A stretch of DNA of 39,205 nt from Acidovorax delafieldii 2AN (GTDB taxonomy: Bacteria; Pseudomonadota; Gammaproteobacteria; Burkholderiales; Burkholderiaceae_C): positions 1-39,205 of the forward strand of contig NZ_ACQT01000017.1 in assembly GCF_000175235.1 (NCBI RefSeq), read 5' to 3'. Every line of letters starts with the position of its first letter. Positions within the stretch are counted from its first letter, which is position 1. A program made the position numbers and the translations under genes. Below the pieces are notes generated by a model. It was not told where the DNA came from. It did not search any database and saw nothing but the letters and a program-made list of their open reading frames with translations. Of the stretch, positions 17,349 to 24,735 are shown piece after piece.

Positions 17349-17424
17349 GGGTTCTTAGCTCAGTTGGTAGAGCAGCGGACTCTTAATCCGTAGGTCGAGT
17401 GTTCGAGTCACTCAGGACCCACCA
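17349..17424 (+). tRNA. tRNA-Lys (anticodon CUU)
   Basis: 76 bases with CCA encoded. The acceptor stem is GGGTTCT/AGGACCC, with discriminator A and then CCA. The D-arm is GCTC...GAGC, the anticodon stem GCGGA/TCCGT with loop CTCTTAA, and the T-loop TTCGAGT. Anticodon CUU reads AAG, the preferred lysine codon of a GC-rich genome. It stands alone with its own promoter and terminator. Confidence 0.97.
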
Positions 17425-17430
17425 AACTGC

Positions 17431-17467
17431 AAAACCCCGTCATTCTTGAGAGTGACGGGGTTTTTTG
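17431..17467 (+). terminator. Intrinsic terminator of tRNA-Lys
   Basis: AACCCCGTCA pairs with TGACGGGGTT across a loop of about nine bases, and TTTTTT follows. It begins seven bases after the CCA end. Confidence 0.93.
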
Positions 17468-17640
17468 TTTCATGCCCCCCTGGGGATGGCAGCCACAAGG
17501 CTCCTTGAGGGTCAGCGCGCTGAGGACAGCACTCGTCCATAATGGGGCGCACCTTCCCCACGGCCAGCCGCCATGCGCCGGGGCCCTGCGCCATCGGCGG
17601 TGCAGCTTCCTACCATCCCCATCACCTCATCAGACCAGCC

Positions 17641-18873
17641 ATGAATCCACAAGCCCACCTGCTCTGGCGTGCCCCCCGGTGGGCGCTGGCCGTGCTGCTG
17701 GCAGTGCTGGGCATGCTTGGGCCGTTTTCGATCGACACTTACTTACCGGCGTTCTCAGGCATTGCCTCGGCCCTGGGGGCGACCCCGGTACAGATGCAGC
17801 AGACGCTGTCGGCCTATCTGTTCGGCTTTGCCTTCATGAACCTGTTCCACGGCGCACTGGCCGACAGCTTCGGCCGTAGGCCCGTGGTTCTGACAGGCCT
17901 GGCAATGTTCACCATCGCCTCGGCGGGATGCGCGCTCTCACAGAGCATCGAACAGCTCGTTTTCTTTCGCGCCATGCAGGGGCTCTCCACAGGCGCGGGC
18001 ATCGTGGTGTCCCGGGCTGTCATCCGCGACATGTTTCCGCCCGCCCAGGCCCAGAAGGTGATGAGCCAGGTCACCATCTACTTCGGCGTCGCGCCCGCGG
18101 TTGCCCCCATCGTGGGGGGATGGCTGTTTGTCCACCTGGGCTGGCACAGCGTTTTCTGGTTCCTGACCCTGGTGGGGGTGGTTCTGTGGGTGGCCAACCT
18201 GCGACTGCTGCCCGAAACCCTGCAAGTAGAACTGCGCCAGCCCTTCAACATACCGCACTTGATGCGGGGGTATTGGGAATTGGGCTCGAGCATGCGTTTT
18301 CTCCTGCTGGCGCTCGCCAGCGGCGTGCCGTTCAATGGCATGTTCCTCTACGTGCTGTCGGCCCCGGCCTTCCTGGGGGAGCATTTGGGGTTGGCTCCGA
18401 CACAGTTTTTCTGGTTTTTCGGGCTCACCATCTCGGGCATCATGGGGGGCGCATGGCTGAGCGGCCGGCTGGCGGGGCGCATTGCACCCAAGCGGCAGAT
18501 CCGGCACGGCTTCGTGATCATGTTTGTGGTGGCCGTCATCAACCTGGCCGCCAATGCCGTGCTGCCAGCGCATGCCAGCTGGGCGCTGGTACCGATTGCC
18601 GTGTTTGCGTTTGGCTGGGCATTGATGGTTCCGGTGGTCACCCTGCTGGTGCTCGACCTGTACCCGCTGCGCCGCGGCATGGCCTCGTCGCTGCAGGCCT
18701 TTGTGGGCTCCACAGCCAACGGCATCGTGGCGGGGGTGGTGGCCCCGCTGGTGATGCATTCGACGGTGTGGCTGGCGGCCGCGTCGCTACTGATGATGGG
18801 CGTAGGCCTGCTGGCCTGGATATACCTGCATCACCGGTGGCCTGAAATCGGCCGCGCCGCCTCGCACGGTTGA
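17641..18873 (+). CDS. MFS multidrug transporter, Bcr/CflA type
   Basis: 410 residues with twelve predicted membrane segments. The first helix, ending in LGPFSIDTYLPAF, carries the aspartate and pattern typical of drug:H+ antiporter-1 proteins such as Bcr and CflA. The loop 2-3 motif is GALADSFGRRPVVLTG. The helix-5 antiporter motif appears as IYFGVAPAVAPIVGGWLF. Members export chloramphenicol-type drugs, bicyclomycin or sulfonamides; the substrate here is not predictable. The ATG at 17641 matches the family N-terminus, and the longer open frame upstream does not. The nearest promoter candidate is a CATAAT at 17538, which would give a leader of about 95 bases. Confidence 0.88.
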   Translation: MNPQAHLLWRAPRWALAVLLAVLGMLGPFSIDTYLPAFSGIASALGATPVQMQQTLSAYLFGFAFMNLFHGALADSFGRRPVVLTGLAMFTIASAGCALSQSIEQLVFFRAMQGLSTGAGIVVSRAVIRDMFPPAQAQKVMSQVTIYFGVAPAVAPIVGGWLFVHLGWHSVFWFLTLVGVVLWVANLRLLPETLQVELRQPFNIPHLMRGYWELGSSMRFLLLALASGVPFNGMFLYVLSAPAFLGEHLGLAPTQFFWFFGLTISGIMGGAWLSGRLAGRIAPKRQIRHGFVIMFVVAVINLAANAVLPAHASWALVPIAVFAFGWALMVPVVTLLVLDLYPLRRGMASSLQAFVGSTANGIVAGVVAPLVMHSTVWLAAASLLMMGVGLLAWIYLHHRWPEIGRAASHG

Positions 18874-18974
18874 CCATGTCGATGTCCGAGGGCCGCCACC
18901 CATAGCAACCCACCGATACACCCGCGCCAGACAGGCGCACATGATGCAGCGATGCGTTCAACCAAGGCTCGGCC

Positions 18975-20114
18975 ATGCAATTGTTGAAACTGGTGGAATC
19001 GGAAATCCAGCTGAATGTCCCATTGCCCTGGAATGTTCGCAACCACGACTGCACGCTGCTGCTGGCGCAGGGGCATGTGGTCGCCAATGCCGCGCAACTG
19101 GAGGTATTGCTGGAGCGGGGCATGTACGTGGACTTGGAGGAGAAGCGTGCGGTAGAGGCCCTTGCCGCCCCTGCGCCACAACCGCGAAAAAGCATCTATG
19201 CGCGCTGGTCTGATGCCATCGACACCCTGGAAAGGTTGGTGCACGATCTGCCGCTCGCACCCAACTTCCCAGAATACATAGAGGTGCTGGCCGAGGAACT
19301 GATCACACTGGCCGAACTGGATGCGGACATCGCCATCTTCATGGCTGTGCGCCAGGACCAGGCCCGGCACCTGCGTTATGGCTACAGCCACAGCATCTAC
19401 ACCGCGTTGCTGTGCATTCTCATCGCCCAGCGCATGGAATGGACTGCAGCACGCGTCCGCCTCATCACCCTTGCCGCACTCACCATGAATGTCAGCATCG
19501 CGGACCTGCAAGGCCAGATGGCCGGTCAGGACTATCCCGTGCTGGACCGCCAGCGCGCACAGTTACGCACCCATCCCACCGACAGCGCGGCCCAGCTGGC
19601 TGAAGCAGGCATCACCGACAGCCACTGGCTCGATGCCGTGCGCCAGCACCACGAGCAAACTACCGGAGACGGATACCCCACCGGTTTGACAGAAATCGAC
19701 GAACTGACACAAGTGCTGCGCATGGCCGATGTCTTCATGGCACGGATCAGCCCCCGTGCAATCCGTCCACCGATGACGGTCCAGGACGCCGCCCGCCAGA
19801 TGTTTCGGGACGACAAGGGGGGCGTGCTCTCCTCCACCATCATCAAGGTACTGGGGATCTACCCCCCAGGAAGTCTGGTGAAACTCGCGTCCGGAGAGCT
19901 GGGGGTGGTGATGCGGCGTGGCGCAGAGGCCCGCACGCCCCTGGTGGCAGCCGTCACGGACGCACAGGGCCGTAGCGTGACAACGACCTTGCATCGCAAC
20001 ACCGCAGAACCCGCCTACGCCATCACCAGCCCCGCGGCTGACGACAAGAACCTGCTGTCGCGGGTGCCGCCCGAGCGCCTGTATGGCTACGCCCAGGCGG
20101 GTACGCAGCCCTGA
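18975..20114 (+). CDS. Degenerate HD-GYP domain protein (c-di-GMP signalling type)
   Basis: 379 residues. Residues 1-60 form a small domain with a LLLAQGHVV strand as in the DUF3391-like N-terminus of HD-GYP proteins. The HD-GYP part runs from about 110 to 300. It keeps H139 (YSHSIYT), RTHP with H200, HHE (225-227), a GYP in GDGYPTGL, and ADVFMARISPRA (251-262). The paired His-Asp that names the fold is replaced by Met171-Asn172 (ALTMNVSI where LLHDIGK is expected), and the Asp of the DGSGYP motif is a Thr. Loss of these metal ligands suggests no c-di-GMP hydrolysis, or an altered one, and a possible binding or scaffold role. The C-terminal 80 residues form a strand-rich domain usual after HD-GYP. 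It converges on the rhlE gene across a shared terminator. Confidence 0.8.
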   Translation: MQLLKLVESEIQLNVPLPWNVRNHDCTLLLAQGHVVANAAQLEVLLERGMYVDLEEKRAVEALAAPAPQPRKSIYARWSDAIDTLERLVHDLPLAPNFPEYIEVLAEELITLAELDADIAIFMAVRQDQARHLRYGYSHSIYTALLCILIAQRMEWTAARVRLITLAALTMNVSIADLQGQMAGQDYPVLDRQRAQLRTHPTDSAAQLAEAGITDSHWLDAVRQHHEQTTGDGYPTGLTEIDELTQVLRMADVFMARISPRAIRPPMTVQDAARQMFRDDKGGVLSSTIIKVLGIYPPGSLVKLASGELGVVMRRGAEARTPLVAAVTDAQGRSVTTTLHRNTAEPAYAITSPAADDKNLLSRVPPERLYGYAQAGTQP

Positions 20115-20150
20115 CCGGAGCGCACGCATCGGCCAGCAGGCGCCCCAGGA

Positions 20151-20184
20151 AAAAGGGCTGGCCCCTCACGGAACCAGCCCTTTT
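20151..20184. terminator. Bidirectional terminator between the HD-GYP and rhlE genes
   Basis: AAAAGGGCTGG (20151-20161) and CCAGCCCTTTT (20174-20184) form a perfect 11-base stem. It has a T-run on the plus strand and, read from the other side, on the minus strand, so it serves both converging genes. Confidence 0.88.
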
Positions 20185-20211
20185 CAACCAGCAGTGACCT
20201 GCGCAGCAAAC

Positions 20212-22050
20212 TCAGCGTGCGGGGCGCGCAGGGCGCTTGCGGGCATCGTGGGGCACGAAAGGCTTGCCACCACCCGCCCCGGCCGGCTTGGAAAACGCCG
20301 GCTTGCGCGAAGCGAAGTCACCGCGCGGCGCTCCTGCATCGCCCCGGGGCGCAAAACCGCCACGGCCAGCATCACCAAAACCGGGCTTGCGGCCATAGCC
20401 CTCGCCGTCGCGGCGCGAAGCAAAACCACGATCGTCACGGCCAGCGAAACCACCGCCGCCTTCACCGCGAGCGGGGGCACCGCGGTTGTCGCGACCGGCA
20501 AAGCCGCCGCCAAAACCACCACCAAAGCCACCGCGGTCATTGCCACCACGGGCCGGGCCACCGAATCTGCGGTCACGGCTGTCACGGTCGTAACCCCCTG
20601 GGCGGCCTCGGCCGCCAAAGTCGCCACCACGGGGCGCCTGCGGTGCGCGTTGCGATGGCTCCATGCCAGGAACCACATCGGCCTTGAACTGCTGCCGGCT
20701 GTACGACTCAATGTCGTAGATCTTGCGGCGGTCGCGGAACTCGGCGAACGTGATAGCCAACCCATCGCGGCCGGCACGGCCCGTGCGGCCAATGCGGTGG
20801 GTGTAGTCCTCGGCCTTCATGGGCAGACCGAAGTTGAACACGTGGGTGATCGTGGGCACGTCGATGCCACGCGCAGCCACGTCGGTGGCCACCAGGATCT
20901 GAACCTGGCCAGCGCGCAGCGCCATCAAGCGGCGATTGCGCAGACCCTGGCTCAGGGCGCCATGCAGGGCCACAGCCGAGAAGCCGTCTTGCTGCAGGTC
21001 ATTGGCCAAGCCATCGCACTCCACCTGGGTGCTGGCGAACACGATGGCCTGGTTGATCGTGGTGTCGCGCAGCCAGTGGTCGAGCAGCTTGCGCTTGTGC
21101 TGGGCGTTGTCGGCCCAGTAAAGCATCTGCTTGATGTTGGCATGCTTCTCCTGGGGGGAGTCAATGGTGACCTTCTGAACCGAGGCACCACCGTCGTGCA
21201 TCACGCGCATGGCCAGTTGCTGGATGCGCGGCGCAAAGGTGGCGCTGAACATCATGGTCTGCTTGCGCTGGCTGGTCAGCTGGTTCAGCTCGGCCAGGTC
21301 GTCCGAGAAGCCCAGGTCAAGCATGCGGTCGGCCTCGTCCACCACCAGGAACTGCACCTTGTCGAGCTTGATCTGCATCGAGCGCTGCAGGTCAAGCAGG
21401 CGGCCGGGGGTTGCAACCACGAGATTGGCATTCTGCAGCTTGGCGATCTGCAACTGGTACGGCATGCCGCCCACCACGTTGGCTACGCGCAGGCCGCGGC
21501 AGTGCTTGACAAGGTCGATGGCGTCGTGCGCCACCTGCTGCGCCAGTTCACGCGTAGGGCACAGGATCAGGGCGCCGGGCGTAGCGGCCTTAAAATTGCG
21601 CGCGTTGGTAGGGTCCTTGCGCTTGGCGCGCTTGGGGGCTGGTTCACCACGCACTGCGGCTTCGGCCACGGCACGCTCGAAGGCGGCGCGCTCTTCGGCC
21701 TCGGCTTCGGCTTGCTGCTGGATCAGCGTGTGCAGCACAGGCAGCAGGAAGGCGGCGGTCTTGCCACTACCCGTTTGGCTGGACACCATGAGGTCGATGA
21801 AGCGCTTGGCGTCGTCGCCCGCGCCCATGGCCAGGGGGATGGCCTTGAGCTGCACGCTGGTGGGCTGGGTGTAGCCCAGGTCCGCCACGGCCTGCACCAA
21901 CTCGGGCGCCAGGCCCAGTTCGATGAACCCGTTGGGCTCGGCCGCAATGGCCTCATCCACAGATTCGGTAACGGACTGCACGGAAATATCGGCAGCAATA
22001 GAAGTATCTGCAGGCGCGAAATCGCCCTGCACCAAAGAGGTGTCGGTCAT
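20212..22050 (-). CDS. DEAD-box RNA helicase, RhlE type
   Basis: 612 residues. Residues 60-440 are the helicase core: Q motif region FIELGLAPELVQAV...YTQPTSVQLKAIP, motif I SSQTGSGKTAAF, PTRELAQQ, TPGRLLDL, motif II VVDEADRMLDLGF, motif III MFSATF, then VATDVAARGIDVP and motif VI HRIGRTGRAG. A 55-residue acidic stretch precedes it. After about residue 460 comes a glycine- and arginine-rich tail with many RGG, RDDR and GGGFAGRD repeats, ending in a basic KRPARPAR, which should bind RNA non-specifically and promote condensation. Such helicases remodel ribosomal and messenger RNA, often in the cold. The ATG at 22050 follows a GAGAGA-type ribosome site; a TTG 18 codons upstream is less likely. 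A promoter at 22266 gives a leader of about 208 bases. Confidence 0.9.
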   Translation of the reverse strand: MTDTSLVQGDFAPADTSIAADISVQSVTESVDEAIAAEPNGFIELGLAPELVQAVADLGYTQPTSVQLKAIPLAMGAGDDAKRFIDLMVSSQTGSGKTAAFLLPVLHTLIQQQAEAEAEERAAFERAVAEAAVRGEPAPKRAKRKDPTNARNFKAATPGALILCPTRELAQQVAHDAIDLVKHCRGLRVANVVGGMPYQLQIAKLQNANLVVATPGRLLDLQRSMQIKLDKVQFLVVDEADRMLDLGFSDDLAELNQLTSQRKQTMMFSATFAPRIQQLAMRVMHDGGASVQKVTIDSPQEKHANIKQMLYWADNAQHKRKLLDHWLRDTTINQAIVFASTQVECDGLANDLQQDGFSAVALHGALSQGLRNRRLMALRAGQVQILVATDVAARGIDVPTITHVFNFGLPMKAEDYTHRIGRTGRAGRDGLAITFAEFRDRRKIYDIESYSRQQFKADVVPGMEPSQRAPQAPRGGDFGGRGRPGGYDRDSRDRRFGGPARGGNDRGGFGGGFGGGFAGRDNRGAPARGEGGGGFAGRDDRGFASRRDGEGYGRKPGFGDAGRGGFAPRGDAGAPRGDFASRKPAFSKPAGAGGGKPFVPHDARKRPARPAR

Positions 22051-22461
22051 GAATTTTTCTCTCACGAAGACGTTCGCAGGCGCAGCCTGCGATGGCTTCG
22101 TCAATGGTTAAAAAACATCAACCATCAAACGAAACCTGCATCCACTCTGGGCGGATGCTGGTGGGCGTTGTTCGCCAGTCCGATGCTGTGATTGACAGCT
22201 GGCTGGCAGGCCCGGTGTGTGAGGGGAGATGCACAAACTGCGAGGAGCTTCCTGCGCAGCCTTCAATTATGGCACGACCAGGGTTTTCCCGCAAGCCCTG
22301 CATTCCAACGCGGATACGGATTGCCCTTCACCGCAAACGCCGCACGCAATGTTCATGCATTCTTTCTGTAGCGATCAGCCCGGGCTGCGGCCTGCAGGAG
22401 CGGTATGCGCGCCCCGCCCTCACCCTGCCGCAGACCCCATGGCGGATGCTCCGCCGCGACC
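22051..22461. other. Intergenic region upstream of rhlE
   Basis: About 410 bases. The half next to rhlE is the predicted long leader (22051-22258). Beyond the promoter at 22266-22294 lies GC-rich sequence with a perfect small hairpin GGCGGA/TCCGCC (22440-22454) just after the orn stop, without a U-tract. No gene is seen. Confidence 0.5.
22266..22294 (-). promoter_or_regulatory. Promoter of the rhlE-type helicase gene
   Basis: On the minus strand TTGCGG (22294-22289), 17 bases, then CATAAT (22271-22266). The predicted +1 is near 22258, leaving a 5' leader of about 208 bases before the ATG at 22050. Confidence 0.7.
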
Positions 22462-23040
22462 TCACACCGACAGCAGGTGTACGCGATAGTGGGCCAGCTC
22501 GTCGATGCTCTCGTGCACGTCGGCCAGCGCGGTGTGCTTCTGGGCCTTCTTGAAACTGGTGTAGGCCTCTGGCTTCCAGCGCTTGGCCAGTTCCTTGAGG
22601 GTGCTGACGTCCACGTTGCGGTAATGGAAAAAGCGCTCCAGCCGAGGCATGTAGCGCACCAGGAAACGGCGGTCCTGGCCAATGCTGTTGCCACACATGG
22701 GGGCCGTCCCCTTGGGCACGTACTGCGCCAGGAAATCGAGAATCTGCTGCTCGGCCTGCGCTTCGGTGATGGTGGACGCCTTGACCTTGTCGATCAGGCC
22801 ACTGCGCCCATGTGTGCCCTTGTTCCAGGCATCCATCCGGTCCAGCAATTCGTCGGCCTGGTGGATGGCGAAGACAGGGCCTTCGACGCGGGGTTCAAGT
22901 TGCGGGCCGGTCACGACAACGGCGATCTCCAGCAGCCGGTCGGTGTCGGGTTCCAGGCCGGTCATCTCGCAGTCGAGCCAGACCAGGTTCTGGTCCGATT
23001 TGGTGAGCACGGGGGGGGCGGGGTTGTTGGCTTCAGACAT
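22462..23040 (-). CDS. orn: Oligoribonuclease
   Basis: 192 residues. It degrades 2- to 5-base RNA oligomers, including pGpG from c-di-GMP turnover, to mononucleotides. It is a DEDDh 3'-5' exonuclease: WLDCEMTGL (Exo I, Asp and Glu), [18 protein letters not shown] (Exo II, Asp), [12 protein letters not shown] and [14 protein letters not shown] (Exo III, His and Asp). The ATG at 23040 was chosen over the one at 23049 because a GACAAT hexamer lies seven bases upstream of it, a layout shared with other genes here; the family core starts at about residue 14 either way. It is divergent from the M48 protease, with 37 bases between start codons. Confidence 0.95.
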   Translation of the reverse strand: MSEANNPAPPVLTKSDQNLVWLDCEMTGLEPDTDRLLEIAVVVTGPQLEPRVEGPVFAIHQADELLDRMDAWNKGTHGRSGLIDKVKASTITEAQAEQQILDFLAQYVPKGTAPMCGNSIGQDRRFLVRYMPRLERFFHYRNVDVSTLKELAKRWKPEAYTSFKKAQKHTALADVHESIDELAHYRVHLLSV

Positions 23041-23047
23041 GGCGCGC

Positions 23048-23053
23048 ATTGTC
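23048..23053 (-). promoter_or_regulatory. Candidate -10 of orn (leaderless start)
   Basis: GACAAT on the minus strand, seven bases before the orn ATG at 23040. It faces the candidate -10 of the divergent protease gene at 23064, only ten bases away. Confidence 0.4.
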
Positions 23054-23063
23054 GCCGATGGCC

Positions 23064-23069
23064 TAAACT
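23064..23069 (+). promoter_or_regulatory. Candidate -10 of the M48 protease gene
   Basis: TAAACT, eight bases before the ATG at 23078, without a Shine-Dalgarno. It would lie in the -35 region of the opposing orn promoter. Confidence 0.3.
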
Positions 23070-23077
23070 CGCCCTAC

Positions 23078-24385
23078 ATGCCCACGCCCGACGCCCTTTC
23101 GCCCTCTTTTGCGCTCACCCTGGCCTTTGCGGCGGTGCTCTGCGCAGGCCTTTTGCTCAAATTCTGGCTGGCCTCGCGGCAAATGCGTCACGTGGCGCAA
23201 CACCGCAGCGCAGTACCCGAGACCTTTGCGGCACGTATCTCGTTGGCGGCACATCAGAAGGCCGCTGCCTACACCATCACCAAGGCGCGCTTCAGCCTTC
23301 TCGAGATGGCGCTGGGCGCCGTGGTTCTGCTGGGCTGGACACTGCTGGGCGGGCTCGACGCCCTGAACCAGGCCCTCATGGCGGCCCTGGGGGGTGGCAT
23401 GGCGCAACAACTGGCGCTGCTGGCGGCATTTGTGGCCATCAGCGCGGCCATCGACCTGCCGGTTTCGCTGTACCAGACTTTCGTGATCGAACAGCGCTTT
23501 GGTTTCAACAAGATGACGCCGTCCCTGTGGCTGGCCGACCTGGCCAAGTCAGCGCTCGTGGGCGCGTTGATCGGCCTGCCCGTGGCTGCACTGATCCTGT
23601 GGCTGATGGGCGCGGCCGGCCCCCTGTGGTGGCTGTGGGCCTGGGGCCTGTGGATGGGCTTCAATCTGCTGCTGATGGTGGTTTACCCCACCGTCATCGC
23701 CCCGCTTTTCAACAAGTTCCAGCCCCTTGAGGACGACTCTCTCAAGGCCCGTGTCACAGCACTGATGCAGCGCTGCGGCTTTGCCGCCAAGGGCCTTTTC
23801 GTGATGGATGGCAGCCGCCGCAGCGCCCACGCCAATGCCTATTTCACGGGCTTCGGTGCCGCCAAGCGCGTGGTCTTCTATGACACCCTGCTGCGCCAGC
23901 TCTCCCCGGGTGAGGTGGAGGCCGTACTGGCCCACGAACTGGGGCACTTCAAGCACCGCCATATTCTCAAGCGCGTGGTGAGCTTGTTTGCCATGAGCCT
24001 GGCGGGCTTTGCCCTGCTGGGCTGGCTGTCCACCCAGGTGTGGTTCTATACGGGACTGGGCGTGCGCCCCAATATCTCGCTGAACCCCACCGTGGCCGCC
24101 GCTCCCAATGACGCCTTGGCGCTGCTGCTGTTTCTGCTGGTGGTACCCGTCTTCACGCTGTTCATTGCACCGCTGTCTGCCTGGATTTCACGACGCCATG
24201 AGTTCGAGGCCGACGCCTACGCCGTTGCCCAGTCCAGCGGTGCCGATCTCTCGTCGGCGCTGCTCAAGCTCTACGAAGACAACGCCTCCACGCTCACGCC
24301 CGATCCGGTGTATGTGAGGTTCTACTATTCGCACCCTCCCGCCACCGAACGGCTGGCACGCATGACCCCTTCCGCCCGATCATGA
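23078..24385 (+). CDS. M48-family membrane metalloprotease (Ste24 / CAAX protease 1 type)
   Basis: 435 residues with about seven membrane segments. The zinc site HELGHFKHRH is in the second half, and the third ligand is the Glu in RRHEFEADAYA. An intact N-terminal membrane part with IEQRFGFNKMTPSLWLAD identifies the Ste24-like branch rather than the shorter HtpX. In bacteria this branch is thought to cut membrane proteins in quality control; prenylated substrates are not expected. The ATG at 23078 is supported by a nearby -10-like TAAACT and by the family length. Its stop overlaps the next start by ATGA, and it forms an operon with the pterin dehydratase and rsgA genes. Confidence 0.9.
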   Translation: MPTPDALSPSFALTLAFAAVLCAGLLLKFWLASRQMRHVAQHRSAVPETFAARISLAAHQKAAAYTITKARFSLLEMALGAVVLLGWTLLGGLDALNQALMAALGGGMAQQLALLAAFVAISAAIDLPVSLYQTFVIEQRFGFNKMTPSLWLADLAKSALVGALIGLPVAALILWLMGAAGPLWWLWAWGLWMGFNLLLMVVYPTVIAPLFNKFQPLEDDSLKARVTALMQRCGFAAKGLFVMDGSRRSAHANAYFTGFGAAKRVVFYDTLLRQLSPGEVEAVLAHELGHFKHRHILKRVVSLFAMSLAGFALLGWLSTQVWFYTGLGVRPNISLNPTVAAAPNDALALLLFLLVVPVFTLFIAPLSAWISRRHEFEADAYAVAQSSGADLSSALLKLYEDNASTLTPDPVYVRFYYSHPPATERLARMTPSARS

Positions 24386-24717
24386 CCACAATGTTGAATA
24401 TAAAAGACTGGTCAGCGCTCACCCGCCGTGCGCTGACAGCTACTGAAGTAGTAGCAAACCTGGCCAAGATCGAAGGCTGGTCCCTGAGCGGCGATGGCGC
24501 CGACGTGGCCATCGAGAAGACCTACCATTTCGCCAACTACTACGAGACCATCTCGTTCGTGAACGCCGTGGCCTTCATTGCCAACGCCCAGGATCACCAC
24601 CCCGACCTCTCGGTGCACTACAACCGCTGCGTGGTGCGCCTGAACACGCACGACGTCCAGGGCATCTCCGCCACCGACTTCGATTGCGCGTCCCGTTTCG
24701 ACGCCCTGCTGGCATGA
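24382..24717 (+). CDS. 4a-hydroxytetrahydrobiopterin dehydratase (PCD/DCoH family)
   Basis: 111 residues. It dehydrates the carbinolamine pterin formed by aromatic amino acid hydroxylases; in bacteria without these it may act in other pterin chemistry. Family marks are KIEGW near the N-terminus, YHFANYYETISFVNAVAFIA, the conserved DHHPDLSVHYNRC and the final THDVQGISATDFDCA. It overlaps the protease gene by four bases (ATGA), so translation is coupled, and rsgA follows after 18 bases. Codons 14-25 (the RALTATEVVANL region) use A/T-ending codons unlike the rest of the gene, coinciding with a repeat-like segment. No phenylalanine hydroxylase gene is in the window. Confidence 0.92.
   Translation: MTTMLNIKDWSALTRRALTATEVVANLAKIEGWSLSGDGADVAIEKTYHFANYYETISFVNAVAFIANAQDHHPDLSVHYNRCVVRLNTHDVQGISATDFDCASRFDALLA
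24394..24456. repeat. Repeat-like segment C inside the pterin dehydratase gene
   Basis: Two GCGCT words flank a short loop, followed by GACAGCTACTGAAGTAGTAGC, which resembles the end of copy A read on the other strand. It is in frame and translated. It is the weakest member of the family. Confidence 0.35.
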
Positions 24718-24735
24718 ACCCCGTGGCCCGCCCCC

